Positions 36,991-46,914 of a stretch of 64,000 bases of DNA are shown in pieces (the first letter of the stretch is position 1; the number at the start of each line of letters is the position of its first letter). Made by a program: the position numbers and the translations under genes. Source of the stretch: Phytopseudomonas argentinensis (GTDB lineage Bacteria; Pseudomonadota; Gammaproteobacteria; Pseudomonadales; Pseudomonadaceae); NCBI RefSeq assembly GCF_900113905.1, contig NZ_FORC01000002.1, positions 1,226,772 through 1,290,771 on the forward strand. The letters are read 5' to 3'. A model generated the notes under the pieces. That model was not told the origin of the DNA. It was given only the letters and a program-made list of their open reading frames with translations, and did no database searches.

Positions 36991-38437
36991 CTGGCGTCGG
37001 CTGGTGCCGATTCCTCGTTCATTGCTGGGCCGCATGCTGCTGCTGACACTGCTCTCGGTACTGGCTGCGCAAACCCTGTCCAGCGCCATCTGGCTGTCGC
37101 AGCTACGCGCCACCCAGCTCGAAGGGCTGGTGACGTCCGCGCGCAGTCTGGCCCATTCGATGTCCGCCAGCGTGCGTTACTTCCGCTCGCTGCCGGTCGC
37201 CTACCGACCGATGGTGCTCGATCAGCTGCGCAGCATGGGTGGCACCCGTTTCGTGGTCAGCCTCAACGACCGCCCGCTGGCCATGCAGTTGTTGCCCACC
37301 ACGCCGCGCAAGCTGGCGGTTACCGAGGCGGTGGGCGACGTGTTACGTGCGTCTCTGGGCCAGAAGGCGGATATTTCGGTGACCTTCGTCAGCCCCGACG
37401 ATCTGCGCATCTTCAATGGCGGCGTAAAGCTCGACGAGCTGCCGCGCTCCTGGGCCCATTACGCATTGACCCTGGAGCCGGTCAACCCGCCGGTACTGGT
37501 TACCCAGATTCAGCTGGCGCCTGGCGAGTGGCTGTATATCGCCTCATTGCTGCCCGAGCCCTACACCAGCCTGGAGGAGCCGGTGCTACCCGCCCAGCAG
37601 CTGTGGTTCATCCTGCTCAGCAGCGGCTTTCTGCTGCTGTTCATCGGCATTCTGGTGCGTTGGCAAAGCCGCCCGCTCAAGCGCCTGGCGCGCGCTGCGC
37701 GGCATATGTCACTGGGCGCCGATATCGAGCCGGTGGTGGAGGGCGGTGGGCGCGAGGTGGTCGAGGTGGCGCGTGCCTTCAATGCCATGCGCGAGCGCAT
37801 CAGCCGCTACCTGACCGAACGCGCCCAGCTGTTCAGCGCCATCTCCCATGACCTGCGCACGCCCATCACCCGCCTGCGCCTGCGCGTCGAACTGCTCGAC
37901 GACGAAACCCTGCAAACCAAGTTCGGCCGCGACCTCGATGAGCTGGAGCTGCTGGTCAAGGGCGCCCTGCAGTGCGTCAAGGATACCGACATCCACGAGA
38001 ACATCGAACCGGTGGACCTCAACCAGCTGGTGCATTGCCTGGTCGAGCCGTGCCTGGCGCCGGCCGGTAATGGTCGCGTGACCCTGCATGGCGAGGCGCG
38101 GGCGGCCTACCTCGGCAAGCCCCTGGCGTTGCGGCGCTGCATCGGCAACCTGGTCGACAACGCCCTCAAGTACGGCCACCGTGCCCATCTGCATGTCGAG
38201 GATGACGACGAGGCCTACGTGCTGCACGTCGACGACGAGGGGCCGGGGGTGCCCGAGCAGCGCCTGGAACAGGTGTTCGAGCCGCATTTTCGCCTTGCCG
38301 GGCAGCAGCAGGGCTACGGCCTGGGGCTGGGCATCGCGCGCAATATCGCCCACAGCCACGGCGGTGAGGTGAGCCTGCAGAACCTGCGTGAGGGTGGCCT
38401 GCGGGTAACCCTGCAATTGCCGCGATCGGCCGAGTGA
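36980..38437 (+). CDS. gtrS: Sensor histidine kinase GtrS
   Basis: A 485-residue membrane sensor kinase. TM1 spans about residues 17-40, the periplasmic sensor region about 41-205 and TM2 about 207-227. A HAMP linker is followed by the H-box (FSAISHDLRTPITRLRL, H290) and an ATPase domain with N, G1 and G2 boxes (NLVDNALKYG, DDEGPGVPE, GYGLGLGIA). In P. aeruginosa GtrS senses gluconate derivatives and phosphorylates GltR. The ATG at 36980 overlaps the gltR end and precedes the first membrane segment by a normal length. Confidence 0.92.
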   Translation: MRADWRRLVPIPRSLLGRMLLLTLLSVLAAQTLSSAIWLSQLRATQLEGLVTSARSLAHSMSASVRYFRSLPVAYRPMVLDQLRSMGGTRFVVSLNDRPLAMQLLPTTPRKLAVTEAVGDVLRASLGQKADISVTFVSPDDLRIFNGGVKLDELPRSWAHYALTLEPVNPPVLVTQIQLAPGEWLYIASLLPEPYTSLEEPVLPAQQLWFILLSSGFLLLFIGILVRWQSRPLKRLARAARHMSLGADIEPVVEGGGREVVEVARAFNAMRERISRYLTERAQLFSAISHDLRTPITRLRLRVELLDDETLQTKFGRDLDELELLVKGALQCVKDTDIHENIEPVDLNQLVHCLVEPCLAPAGNGRVTLHGEARAAYLGKPLALRRCIGNLVDNALKYGHRAHLHVEDDDEAYVLHVDDEGPGVPEQRLEQVFEPHFRLAGQQQGYGLGLGIARNIAHSHGGEVSLQNLREGGLRVTLQLPRSAE

Positions 38438-38504
38438 ATGTCACCAACTGGTGACCAAGACGCCGGCCTTCGTTACGCGTGGGACCTGCAGCCACCGCTA
38501 GACT
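38437..38504 (+). promoter_or_regulatory. Candidate GltR-dependent promoter of the AGE gene
   Basis: AATGTCACCAACTGGTGAC (38437-38455), 11 nt, then CCTTCGTTAC (38467-38476) and a -10-like TAGACT (38499-38504). Three GTNAC boxes start at 38440, 38451 and 38472. The same arrangement with identical spacing occurs before gtsA. The last box overlaps the -35 position, as for a directly activating response regulator. Confidence 0.6.
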
Positions 38505-38699
38505 CTGGCCCTTGGTTCCTCGGGGGTAATGGGCGGATGAATGCCCTCCCAGGTGCCGGTAAAGGTTTTGGTAGCCCGGGCCAAGCGAACGCGTATCCCG
38601 GTGTTTGCAGCTGGCGGCCTCGCTGCGCTGGGCCTGGGCTGGCGGTAGACGGGCAAGGCGGTGTCCGCTGGCGGGTCTTGGCCCTAATCCCCTGCATGG

Positions 38700-38711
38700 A
38701 ATAACAACAAT
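38700..38711 (+). promoter_or_regulatory. Candidate Hfq/Crc site on the AGE-gene start codon
   Basis: AAT AAC AAC AAT runs into the start codon (ATG 38710-38712), so binding would directly block initiation. Confidence 0.55.
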
Positions 38712-39942
38712 GAAAACACCTGCATTGCCCTGCGACAGCTGGCTGGTCAAGCCGGCCCATCTTGCCTGGTTGAATGCCGAAGGCATGCGCTTGCTGCCGT
38801 TCGCCAGCACCTCGGGGGTCGCCCAGGGCTTCGCCGCCCTCGACAGCCAGGGGCGACTGCCGGTGGGTGCCAGCGCCGAGCTGATCCACACCACCCGCAT
38901 GACCCACTGTTTCGCCCTGGCTCATATTCAGGGGGTTCCCGGTTACGCCCACCTGGTCGATCACGGCATCGCCACGCTGCAGGGCGCCTTGCGTGACGAG
39001 CAGGCAGGTGGCTGGTTCGCCGACGCCAGTCGGCGGGGCGACAAGTCTGCCTACCTGCATGCTTTCGTGGCCCTGGCCGCCAGCTCCGCGCAGGCTGCTG
39101 CCAGGCCTGGAGCCGAGGCGCTGCTGGGCGAGGCGATCGGCATCATCGAGCGGCACTTCTGGTGCGAGGAGGAGGGCGCACTGCGTGAGAGCTTCAGCCG
39201 CGACTGGTCCCAGGAAGAAGCCTATCGCGGTGCCAACAGCAACATGCACGCCACCGAGGCATTTCTCGCCCTGGCTGATGTCACGGGTGACGCCCTTTGG
39301 CTACAGCGCGCGCTGCGCATCGTCGAGCGCCTGATCCACGAGCATGCCGCCTCCCGGGGGCATGTGGTGGTCGAGCATTTCGACAAGCACTGGCAGGCGT
39401 TGCCCGAGTACAACGCCGCCAACCCTGCCGACCCGTTCCGGCCCTATGGCAGCACGCCGGGGCACAGTTTCGAGTGGGCGCGTCTGCTGCTGCATCTGGA
39501 GGCCGCCCTGCAGCGCGCGGGGCTCGCTGCGCCAGGCTGGCTGCTTGAGGATGCTCGCGGCTTGTTCGCCAGCGCCTGCCGCGATGCCTGGCATGCCGAT
39601 GGCGCACCCGGGCTGGTCTACAGCCTCGACTGGCAGGCACGGCCCGTGGTGCGCGCGCGTCTGCACTGGGTGCAGGCCGAGGCCAGCGCGGCGGCAGCGG
39701 CGCTGTTGCGGCGTACCGGCGAGCCAGTCTACGAGCAGTGGTACCGGCTCTTCTGGGAGTTCACAGCGAGCCATTTCATCGATCTGCAACGGGGCAGCTG
39801 GCACCACGAGCTCGATGCCGACAACCGGCCGGCCGCCAGCATCTGGCCCGGCAAGCCCGATCTGTATCACGCCTATCAGGCCGTGCTGTTGCCGCGCTTG
39901 CCGCTGGCACCGAGCCTGGCCACAGCGCTGGCGGCAATGTAA
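38710..39942 (+). CDS. AGE-family (N-acylglucosamine 2-epimerase-like) sugar epimerase/isomerase
   Basis: A 410-residue (alpha/alpha)6-barrel protein of the AGE/YihS class. Members interconvert aldoses and ketoses, such as mannose and fructose, or epimerise N-acylglucosamine. The stretches HTTRMTHCFALAH, HAFVALAA, NSNMHATEAFLAL, GSTPGHSFEWARLL and SIWPGKPDLYHAYQAVL contain the conserved histidines. The start ATG at 38710 follows GGA at 38698-38700. Its place between gtrS and gtsA, with a gtsA-like promoter, links it to sugar uptake. The real substrate is not known; mannose is a reasonable guess. Confidence 0.8.
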   Translation: MKTPALPCDSWLVKPAHLAWLNAEGMRLLPFASTSGVAQGFAALDSQGRLPVGASAELIHTTRMTHCFALAHIQGVPGYAHLVDHGIATLQGALRDEQAGGWFADASRRGDKSAYLHAFVALAASSAQAAARPGAEALLGEAIGIIERHFWCEEEGALRESFSRDWSQEEAYRGANSNMHATEAFLALADVTGDALWLQRALRIVERLIHEHAASRGHVVVEHFDKHWQALPEYNAANPADPFRPYGSTPGHSFEWARLLLHLEAALQRAGLAAPGWLLEDARGLFASACRDAWHADGAPGLVYSLDWQARPVVRARLHWVQAEASAAAAALLRRTGEPVYEQWYRLFWEFTASHFIDLQRGSWHHELDADNRPAASIWPGKPDLYHAYQAVLLPRLPLAPSLATALAAM

Positions 39943-40003
39943 CGACATGGTGACATTCATGCATCCCTTCGTTACCTGGCCCCGTGCCAACCCTGATTAC
40001 ACT
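39936..40003 (+). promoter_or_regulatory. Candidate GltR-dependent promoter of gtsABCD
   Basis: AATGTAACGACATGGTGAC (39936-39954), 11 nt, CCTTCGTTAC (39966-39975), then TACACT (39998-40003). GTNAC boxes start at 39939, 39950 and 39971, with the same 11- and 21-bp steps and the same distance to the -10 as at 38437-38504. It overlaps the stop codon of the upstream gene. Confidence 0.6.
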
Positions 40004-40034
40004 CCCTGCAACGCAAGCGCCATGACTTGCCGCT

Positions 40035-40046
40035 AACAACAAGAAA
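40035..40046 (+). promoter_or_regulatory. Candidate Hfq/Crc site, gtsA leader
   Basis: AAC AAC AAG AAA overlaps the AAAGG ribosome-binding site of gtsA. Confidence 0.65.
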
Positions 40047-40055
40047 GGTACTTCG

Positions 40056-41324
40056 ATGAACGCGATCACCCGTCTCGCTACTGCCGTTTCTCTCGCCTCG
40101 CTGTTTCCCCTCACCGCCCTCGCAGCCGACTCCAAAGGCACCGTCGAAGTCGTGCACTGGTGGACTTCCGGTGGCGAAGCGGCAGCCGTGAAGGTTCTGC
40201 GTGAGCTGGTCGAAAAAGACGGCTACACCTGGAAGGACAGTGCCGTGGCCGGCGGTGCCGGCTCTGCCGCCATGACCGTACTCAAGACCCGCGTGGTCTC
40301 CGGCAACCCACCTGGTGCTGCGCAGATCAAGGGCCCGGACCTGCAGGAGTGGGGCGCGCTGGATCTGCTCGCCCCGTTGGATGACGTGGCCAAGGCCAAC
40401 AACTGGGACGGCCTGCTCTCCAAGACCGTTTCCAACACCATGAAATACGACGGGCACTACGTGGCCGTGCCGGTGAACATCCACCGCGTCAACTGGCTGT
40501 GGATCAACCCGGCGGTCTTCAAGAAGGCCGGAATCGACAAGGCGCCAACCACCCTCGACGAACTGTATGCCGCTGGCGACAAGCTCAAGGCTGCCGGCTT
40601 CGTGCCGCTGGCCCACGGTGGCCAGCCGTGGCAGGACAGCACCGTGTTCGAGGGGCTGGTGCTGGGCATCATGGGCGCCGAGGGCTACCACAAGGCGTTC
40701 GTCGAGAACGACGAAGCGACCCTTACCAGCCCGCAGATGACCGAGGTGTTCACTGCGCTGAAAAAGCTCTCCACCTACATGGACGACAACCGTGCCGGGC
40801 GTGACTGGAACCTGGCCACCGCCGAAGTCATCGACGGCAAGGCCGGTATGCAGATCATGGGCGACTGGGCCAAGAGCGAATGGACGGCCGCCGGCAAGGT
40901 AGCCGGCAAGGACTACCAGTGTGTACCGATGCCGGGTACCGCCGGTAGTTACACCTACAACATCGATTCGCTGGCCATGTTCAAGCTCAAGAACGAAGGC
41001 GACGTCGCTGCTCAGCATGCCCTTGCGCGTATCGCCCTGGAGCCCGAGTTCCAGTACGTGTTCAACGAGAACAAGGGCTCGATCCCGGTGCGTTCGGACC
41101 TGGACATGAGCAAGTTCGACAGCTGCGCCCAGGCCTCCATGAAGGATTTCCAGGAAGCCGACAAGGGCGGCAAGCTGGAGCCGAGCATGGCCCACAGCAT
41201 GGCCACCAACCTGGCGGTGCAGGGGGCGATCTTCGACGTGGTCACCAACTTCATGAGCGACAAGAACGCCGACCCGAGCAAGGCCGGCGCGCAGATCGCC
41301 GCGGCCATCAAGTCCGCGCAGTAG
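40056..41324 (+). CDS. gtsA: Glucose/mannose ABC transporter, periplasmic binding protein
   Basis: A 422-residue solute-binding protein with a signal peptide (hydrophobic core [13 protein letters not shown], cleavage near residue 24 before DSKG). It belongs to the carbohydrate-binding family 1 ([19 protein letters not shown]). It captures glucose in the periplasm for GtsBC. The order binding protein, two permeases, ATPase, porin is that of the Pseudomonas gts/glt operon. It has its own promoter with candidate GltR boxes and a Crc-type leader motif. Confidence 0.94.
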   Translation: MNAITRLATAVSLASLFPLTALAADSKGTVEVVHWWTSGGEAAAVKVLRELVEKDGYTWKDSAVAGGAGSAAMTVLKTRVVSGNPPGAAQIKGPDLQEWGALDLLAPLDDVAKANNWDGLLSKTVSNTMKYDGHYVAVPVNIHRVNWLWINPAVFKKAGIDKAPTTLDELYAAGDKLKAAGFVPLAHGGQPWQDSTVFEGLVLGIMGAEGYHKAFVENDEATLTSPQMTEVFTALKKLSTYMDDNRAGRDWNLATAEVIDGKAGMQIMGDWAKSEWTAAGKVAGKDYQCVPMPGTAGSYTYNIDSLAMFKLKNEGDVAAQHALARIALEPEFQYVFNENKGSIPVRSDLDMSKFDSCAQASMKDFQEADKGGKLEPSMAHSMATNLAVQGAIFDVVTNFMSDKNADPSKAGAQIAAAIKSAQ

Positions 41325-41375
41325 CGTGAAACGGGCCGCCGTCCGGTGGTCCACGCGCTCTTACCAGCCGTTCGT

Positions 41376-41398
41376 GCGACAGGCGCTGTGCCTGTCGC
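41376..41398 (+). other. mRNA stem-loop between gtsA and gtsB
   Basis: GCGACAGGC (41376-41384) and GCCTGTCGC (41390-41398) form a perfect 9-bp stem with a 5-nt loop and no T-run. Such hairpins after a binding-protein gene often protect its 3' end and give it higher expression than the permeases. Confidence 0.5.
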
Positions 41399-41440
41399 CG
41401 GCGGAGTTCGTCCCGACTTTCTCTACACACGGTAGGCCCG

Positions 41441-42349
41441 ATGAGTGTCACGACGGTAATCGGCAAGGCTTCACCCTTCGATGCGCTGCAGCGCTGGCTG
41501 CCCAAGCTGGTGCTGGCGCCCACCATGTTGGTGGTGCTGGTGGGGTTCTACGGCTACATCCTTTGGACGGCGGTACTGTCGTTCACCAATTCCAGCTTCA
41601 TGCCCAGCTACAAGTGGGTGGGCCTGCAGCAATACGTGCGCTTGCTGGACAACGACCGCTGGTGGGTGGCGAGCAAGAACCTGATGGTGTTCGGCGGCAT
41701 GTTCATCGCCATCAGCCTGGTCATCGGCGTGCTCTTGGCGGTGCTGCTCGACCAGCGTATCCGCCGCGAGGGCGTCATCCGCACCATTTACCTGTACCCC
41801 ATGGCACTGTCGATGATCGTTACCGGCACCGCCTGGAAATGGCTGCTCAATCCGGGCCTGGGCCTGGACAAGCTGCTGCGCGACTGGGGCTGGGAAGGCT
41901 TCCGCCTGGACTGGCTGGTGGACCCCGATCGGGTCGTCTACTGCCTGGTGATCGCTGCCGTGTGGCAGGCCTCGGGCTTCGTCATGGCGCTGTTCCTGGC
42001 CGGGCTGCGCAGCGTCGACCAGTCGATCATTCGCGCCGCCCAGGTGGACGGCGCCAGCCTGCCGACCATCTACCTGCGCATCGTGCTGCCGAGCCTGCGC
42101 CCGGTGTTCTTCAGTGCGGTGATGATCCTCGCCCATATCGCCATCAAGAGCTTCGACCTGGTGGCGGCGATGACCGCCGGCGGGCCTGGCTACGCCTCCG
42201 ATCTGCCGGCGATGTTCATGTACAACTTCACCTTCAGCCGCGGCCAGATGGGCATCGGCTCGGCCAGCGCGATGCTCATGCTCGGCGCGATCCTGGCGAT
42301 TCTGGTGCCGTACCTCTACTCGGAATTGCGAGGCAAGCGCCATGACTAA
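41441..42349 (+). CDS. gtsB: Glucose/mannose ABC transporter permease (MalF-like)
   Basis: A 302-residue inner-membrane permease with about six helices. The ABC permease EAA loop is visible as IRAAQVDGASLPTIYLRIVL near residue 205. It forms the channel with GtsC. It starts 116 bp after gtsA and overlaps gtsC by eight bases. Confidence 0.93.
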   Translation: MSVTTVIGKASPFDALQRWLPKLVLAPTMLVVLVGFYGYILWTAVLSFTNSSFMPSYKWVGLQQYVRLLDNDRWWVASKNLMVFGGMFIAISLVIGVLLAVLLDQRIRREGVIRTIYLYPMALSMIVTGTAWKWLLNPGLGLDKLLRDWGWEGFRLDWLVDPDRVVYCLVIAAVWQASGFVMALFLAGLRSVDQSIIRAAQVDGASLPTIYLRIVLPSLRPVFFSAVMILAHIAIKSFDLVAAMTAGGPGYASDLPAMFMYNFTFSRGQMGIGSASAMLMLGAILAILVPYLYSELRGKRHD

Positions 42350-43172
42350 AGCCTTCAGCCCAAGCCGCCTGGCGATTCACGCCACCCTGTTGTTCGCCGC
42401 CGCGCTGTATCTGGTGCCGCTGGTGGTGATGCTGCTGACCAGCTTCAAGACCCCCGAGGACGTGCGCGCCGGCAATCTGCTGTCGCTGCCCGATGCCTTC
42501 ACCCTGATCGGCTGGGTCAAGGCCTGGGACGTGGTCGGCGGGCACTTCTGGAACTCGGCGAAAATGGCCATTCCGGCGGTGCTGATCTCCACGGCGATCG
42601 GCGCGCTGAACGGCTACGTGCTGTCGATGTGGCGCTTCCGCGGCTCGCAGCTGTTCTTCGGCCTGCTGCTGTTCGGTTGCTTCCTGCCGTTCCAGACCAT
42701 CCTGCTGCCGGCCTCGTTCACCCTTGGCAAGTTCGGCCTGGCCAACACCACCCCCGGCCTGGTGCTGGTGCACGTGGTCTACGGCATCGCCTTCACCACG
42801 CTGTTCTTCCGCAACTTCTACGTCAGTGTGCCGGATGCCCTGGTCAAGGCGGCGCGCCTGGATGGCGCCGGGTTCTTCACCATCTTCGGGCGCATCCTGC
42901 TGCCCATGTCGGTGCCGATCATCATGGTCTGCCTGATCTGGCAGTTCACCCAGATCTGGAACGATTTCCTCTTCGGCGTGGTGTTCGCCAGTGGCGACGC
43001 TCAGCCGATAACCGTGGCCCTCAACAACCTGGTGAATACCAGTACCGGGGCCAAGGAATACAACGTGGACATGGCCGCGGCGATGATCGCCGGGCTGCCG
43101 ACCCTGCTGGTGTACATCCTGGCGGGCAAGTATTTCCTGCGCGGCCTCACGGCTGGCGCGGTCAAGGGTTGA
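42342..43172 (+). CDS. gtsC: Glucose/mannose ABC transporter permease (MalG-like)
   Basis: A 276-residue permease of the MalG class. Six hydrophobic segments are visible, and the EAA loop reads VKAARLDGAGFFTIFGRILL. It pairs with GtsB and couples to the ATPase encoded 47 bp downstream. Start and stop are unambiguous; the start lies within the end of gtsB. Confidence 0.93.
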   Translation: MTKAFSPSRLAIHATLLFAAALYLVPLVVMLLTSFKTPEDVRAGNLLSLPDAFTLIGWVKAWDVVGGHFWNSAKMAIPAVLISTAIGALNGYVLSMWRFRGSQLFFGLLLFGCFLPFQTILLPASFTLGKFGLANTTPGLVLVHVVYGIAFTTLFFRNFYVSVPDALVKAARLDGAGFFTIFGRILLPMSVPIIMVCLIWQFTQIWNDFLFGVVFASGDAQPITVALNNLVNTSTGAKEYNVDMAAAMIAGLPTLLVYILAGKYFLRGLTAGAVKG

Positions 43173-43219
43173 AAAGCTGCTGCGCTCGCTCGCGGCACTT
43201 TCGAAGTGGAGAGAAGTAG

Positions 43220-44368
43220 ATGGCAACGCTTGAACTGCGCAACGTCAACAAGTCCTATGGCAGCGGCCTGACGGACACCCTGAAAAGCATCGATCTGAAG
43301 ATCGACGATGGCGAATTCCTGATCCTGGTCGGCCCCTCGGGCTGCGGTAAATCCACCCTGATGAACTGCATCGCCGGGCTGGAGAGCATCAGCAATGGTG
43401 CCATCCTGGTCGATGATGCCGATATCAGCGGCATGAGCCCCAAGGATCGCGACATCGCCATGGTGTTCCAGTCCTATGCGCTGTACCCGACCATGAACGT
43501 GCGCGACAACATCGCCTTTGGCCTGAAGATGCGCAAGATGGCGCCGGCGGCCATCGACGAGGAAGTGGCGCGGGTCGCCAAGTTGCTGCAGATCGAGCAC
43601 CTGTTGGCGCGCAAGCCCGGCCAGCTGTCCGGTGGCCAGCAACAGCGCGTGGCCATGGGGCGGGCCCTGGCACGACGGCCGAAGATCTACCTGTTCGATG
43701 AGCCGCTGTCCAACCTCGATGCCAAGCTGCGGGTGGAGATGCGCACCGAGATCAAGCTGATGCACCAGCGCCTGAAGACCACCACGGTGTACGTCACCCA
43801 CGACCAGATCGAGGCCATGACCCTGGGCGACAAGGTGGCGGTGATGAAGGAGGGGGTGATCCAGCAGTTCGGCACACCCCAGCAGATCTACAACGACCCG
43901 TCGAACCTGTTCGTGGCCAGCTTTATCGGCTCGCCGCCAATGAACTTCGTGCCGGTTCAGCTGCAACGTCGGGCCGGCCAGGTATCGGCCATCCTCGCTT
44001 CCGCCGAGGGGCGTTGCGAGCTGCCCCTGGGCGAGCTGCCCGAAGGCGCCGAAAGGCGCGAGCTGCTGCTCGGCGTGCGGCCCGAGCAGGTGCAGCTGGC
44101 CACTGGCGCCGGGCAGGACAATGCTCTAGCTGCGCGGGTAGAAGTCACCGAGCCCACCGGGCCGGACACCCTGGTTTTCGTGACCGTCAATGACAGCAAG
44201 CTATGTTGTCGCCTGGCGCCCGATCAGGCGCCACCGGTGGGTCAGCGTCTGGAGCTGCAGATAGATGCCTCGCGGGCCCTGCTGTTCGATGCCAAGAGTG
44301 GCGAGCGCGTGCGGCCCCTGGCCAGCACCGTGCAGCCGAGCAACGTCACCTCGCTAACGAATCGTTGA
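43220..44368 (+). CDS. gtsD: Sugar ABC transporter ATP-binding protein (MalK/UgpC type)
   Basis: A 382-residue ATPase. Walker A is GPSGCGKST near residue 38, the Q-loop [10 protein letters not shown], the signature [12 protein letters not shown] and Walker [19 protein letters not shown]-terminal TOBE-type regulatory domain follows from about 240. It energises GtsBC. Homologues are annotated gltK, malK or gtsD. A GGAGAG box precedes the ATG. Confidence 0.94.
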   Translation: MATLELRNVNKSYGSGLTDTLKSIDLKIDDGEFLILVGPSGCGKSTLMNCIAGLESISNGAILVDDADISGMSPKDRDIAMVFQSYALYPTMNVRDNIAFGLKMRKMAPAAIDEEVARVAKLLQIEHLLARKPGQLSGGQQQRVAMGRALARRPKIYLFDEPLSNLDAKLRVEMRTEIKLMHQRLKTTTVYVTHDQIEAMTLGDKVAVMKEGVIQQFGTPQQIYNDPSNLFVASFIGSPPMNFVPVQLQRRAGQVSAILASAEGRCELPLGELPEGAERRELLLGVRPEQVQLATGAGQDNALAARVEVTEPTGPDTLVFVTVNDSKLCCRLAPDQAPPVGQRLELQIDASRALLFDAKSGERVRPLASTVQPSNVTSLTNR

Positions 44369-44413
44369 GAAGGAGCCGGCGTCGCAGTCCTGATGCCGGC
44401 ATTGCAAAGCGGT

Positions 44414-45675
<1,262 letters not shown>

Positions 45676-45767
45676 GGCGCTGAAGCCTTGCGTTTGCGTG
45701 ACCCCTTTGGTGGGTTACGCGGCGCGCCGGGATCGTGTTGAGTCACCGTAAGCGTTCGGGCGCCGCT

Positions 45768-45805
45768 CCACCCACCCTACGGTCCCCATCCCGTAGGGTG
45801 GGTGG
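45768..45805. terminator. Perfect 15-bp palindrome between porin gene and hexR
   Basis: CCACCCACCCTACGG (45768-45782) and CCGTAGGGTGGGTGG (45791-45805) are perfect inverted copies with an 8-nt loop. The core GTAGGGTGG is shared with the repeats at 17351-17493. Lying between convergent genes, it could stop transcription from both sides. Confidence 0.6.
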
Positions 45806-45876
45806 CGGTGTCGGTCGCTATCGCAGGCTTGGCTCGGTCTCTGGGCGCCGTAACCCACATAACCGCATGGCCGGGG

Positions 45877-46746
45877 TCAGCCTTGCTCTTCGCCGGCCGG
45901 ATAACGGCTGGCGTTGAGGCTTTCCTTGATCTTGCGCAGGTGCGGCTGGAAGTCCGCACCGCGGCGCAGGGTCATACCGGTTGCCAGCACGTCGAGCACG
46001 GTGAGCTGGATGATCCGTGAGGTCATCGGCATGTAGATGTCGGTGTCTTCGGGCAGCGGAATGTGCACGCTCAGGCTGCAGGCCTGATCCAGCGGCGAGC
46101 CGGCAGCGGTCAGGCCAAGCACCGAGGCGCCGTTTTCCCGGGCCAGGCGTGCCACCTCGACCAGTTCGCGGGTGCGCCCGGTGTAGGAAATGATCACGAA
46201 CAGATCACCCGTATGCGCCACCGAGGCGAGCATGCGTTGCATCAGCACGTCCGCATGGGCCGATACCGCGAGGTTGAAGCGGAAGAATTTGTGTTGGGCA
46301 TCCAGGGCCACCGGTGCCGAGGCGCCGAGGCCGAAGAAGTGGATCTGCCGGGCCTGGATCAGCAGGTCGACGGCGCGGCTGATCAGGTTGGCATCGAGGC
46401 TTTGCCAGGCGCTGTCCAGGGAGGCGATGGCGCTGCCGAAGATCTTGCGGGTATAGGCCTCGGGGCCGTCGTCGGCCTCCACTGCGCGGCTCACGTAGGC
46501 CGCGCCACTGGCCAGGCTCTGCGCCAGCTGCATCTTCAGTTCCGGGTAGCCGTTGACGCCGAACGAGCGGCAGAAACGGTTGACCGTCGGCTCGCTGACC
46601 TGGGCCGCCTGGGCGAGGGCAGCGATGCTCAGGCGGGTGGCCTGTTGCGGATTGAGCAGTATCACTTCGGCGACCTTGCGTTCGGCCTTGTTGAGGCTGT
46701 CGAGGCGGCCCTGGATCTGTTCGAGAAGGTTGCGCACGCGATCCAT
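45877..46746 (-). CDS. hexR: RpiR-family repressor of glucose metabolism
   Basis: A 289-residue RpiR-type regulator. An N-terminal helix-turn-helix domain lies within residues 1-77 ([38 protein letters not shown]). A C-terminal SIS sugar-phosphate domain follows ([35 protein letters not shown]). HexR represses zwf, edd and gap and is released by KDPG. It is divergent from zwf across 168 bp containing a candidate operator. Confidence 0.95.
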   Translation of the reverse strand: MDRVRNLLEQIQGRLDSLNKAERKVAEVILLNPQQATRLSIAALAQAAQVSEPTVNRFCRSFGVNGYPELKMQLAQSLASGAAYVSRAVEADDGPEAYTRKIFGSAIASLDSAWQSLDANLISRAVDLLIQARQIHFFGLGASAPVALDAQHKFFRFNLAVSAHADVLMQRMLASVAHTGDLFVIISYTGRTRELVEVARLARENGASVLGLTAAGSPLDQACSLSVHIPLPEDTDIYMPMTSRIIQLTVLDVLATGMTLRRGADFQPHLRKIKESLNASRYPAGEEQG

Positions 46747-46830
46747 TATTGTCCTTGTCCGATGAAATGCCGGGTTTATCCTAAGCGGGGGCTGGTCTAC
46801 TGGCTAGCGACTCTGGTTACTCTACGAATA

Positions 46831-46849
46831 TGTTGTGTTTATTACTACA
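46831..46849. promoter_or_regulatory. HexR-type operator upstream of zwf
   Basis: TGTTGT-GTTTATT-ACTACA is an interrupted inverted repeat with one mismatch, similar to the TTGT-N7/8-ACAA HexR site. It lies in the hexR-zwf divergent region, 66 bp before zwf. Confidence 0.6.
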
Positions 46850-46901
46850 TTTTTGGTTGCGCGATGGCGGGTTACCCGCTATCAATAGGGCAACTTGATA
46901 G

Positions 46902-46910
46902 AAGAACAAA
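46902..46910 (+). promoter_or_regulatory. Candidate Hfq/Crc site, zwf leader
   Basis: AAG AAC AAA lies 4 nt before the zwf start codon, in the place normally held by a ribosome-binding site, which is otherwise poor here. Confidence 0.5.
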
Positions 46911-46914
46911 GATC

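Noticed and set aside
46063-46914. N-terminal extension of zwf running through hexR and its promoter
   Set aside because: The extension is antisense to hexR and would erase the operator region; the ATG at 46915 gives the normal Zwf length.
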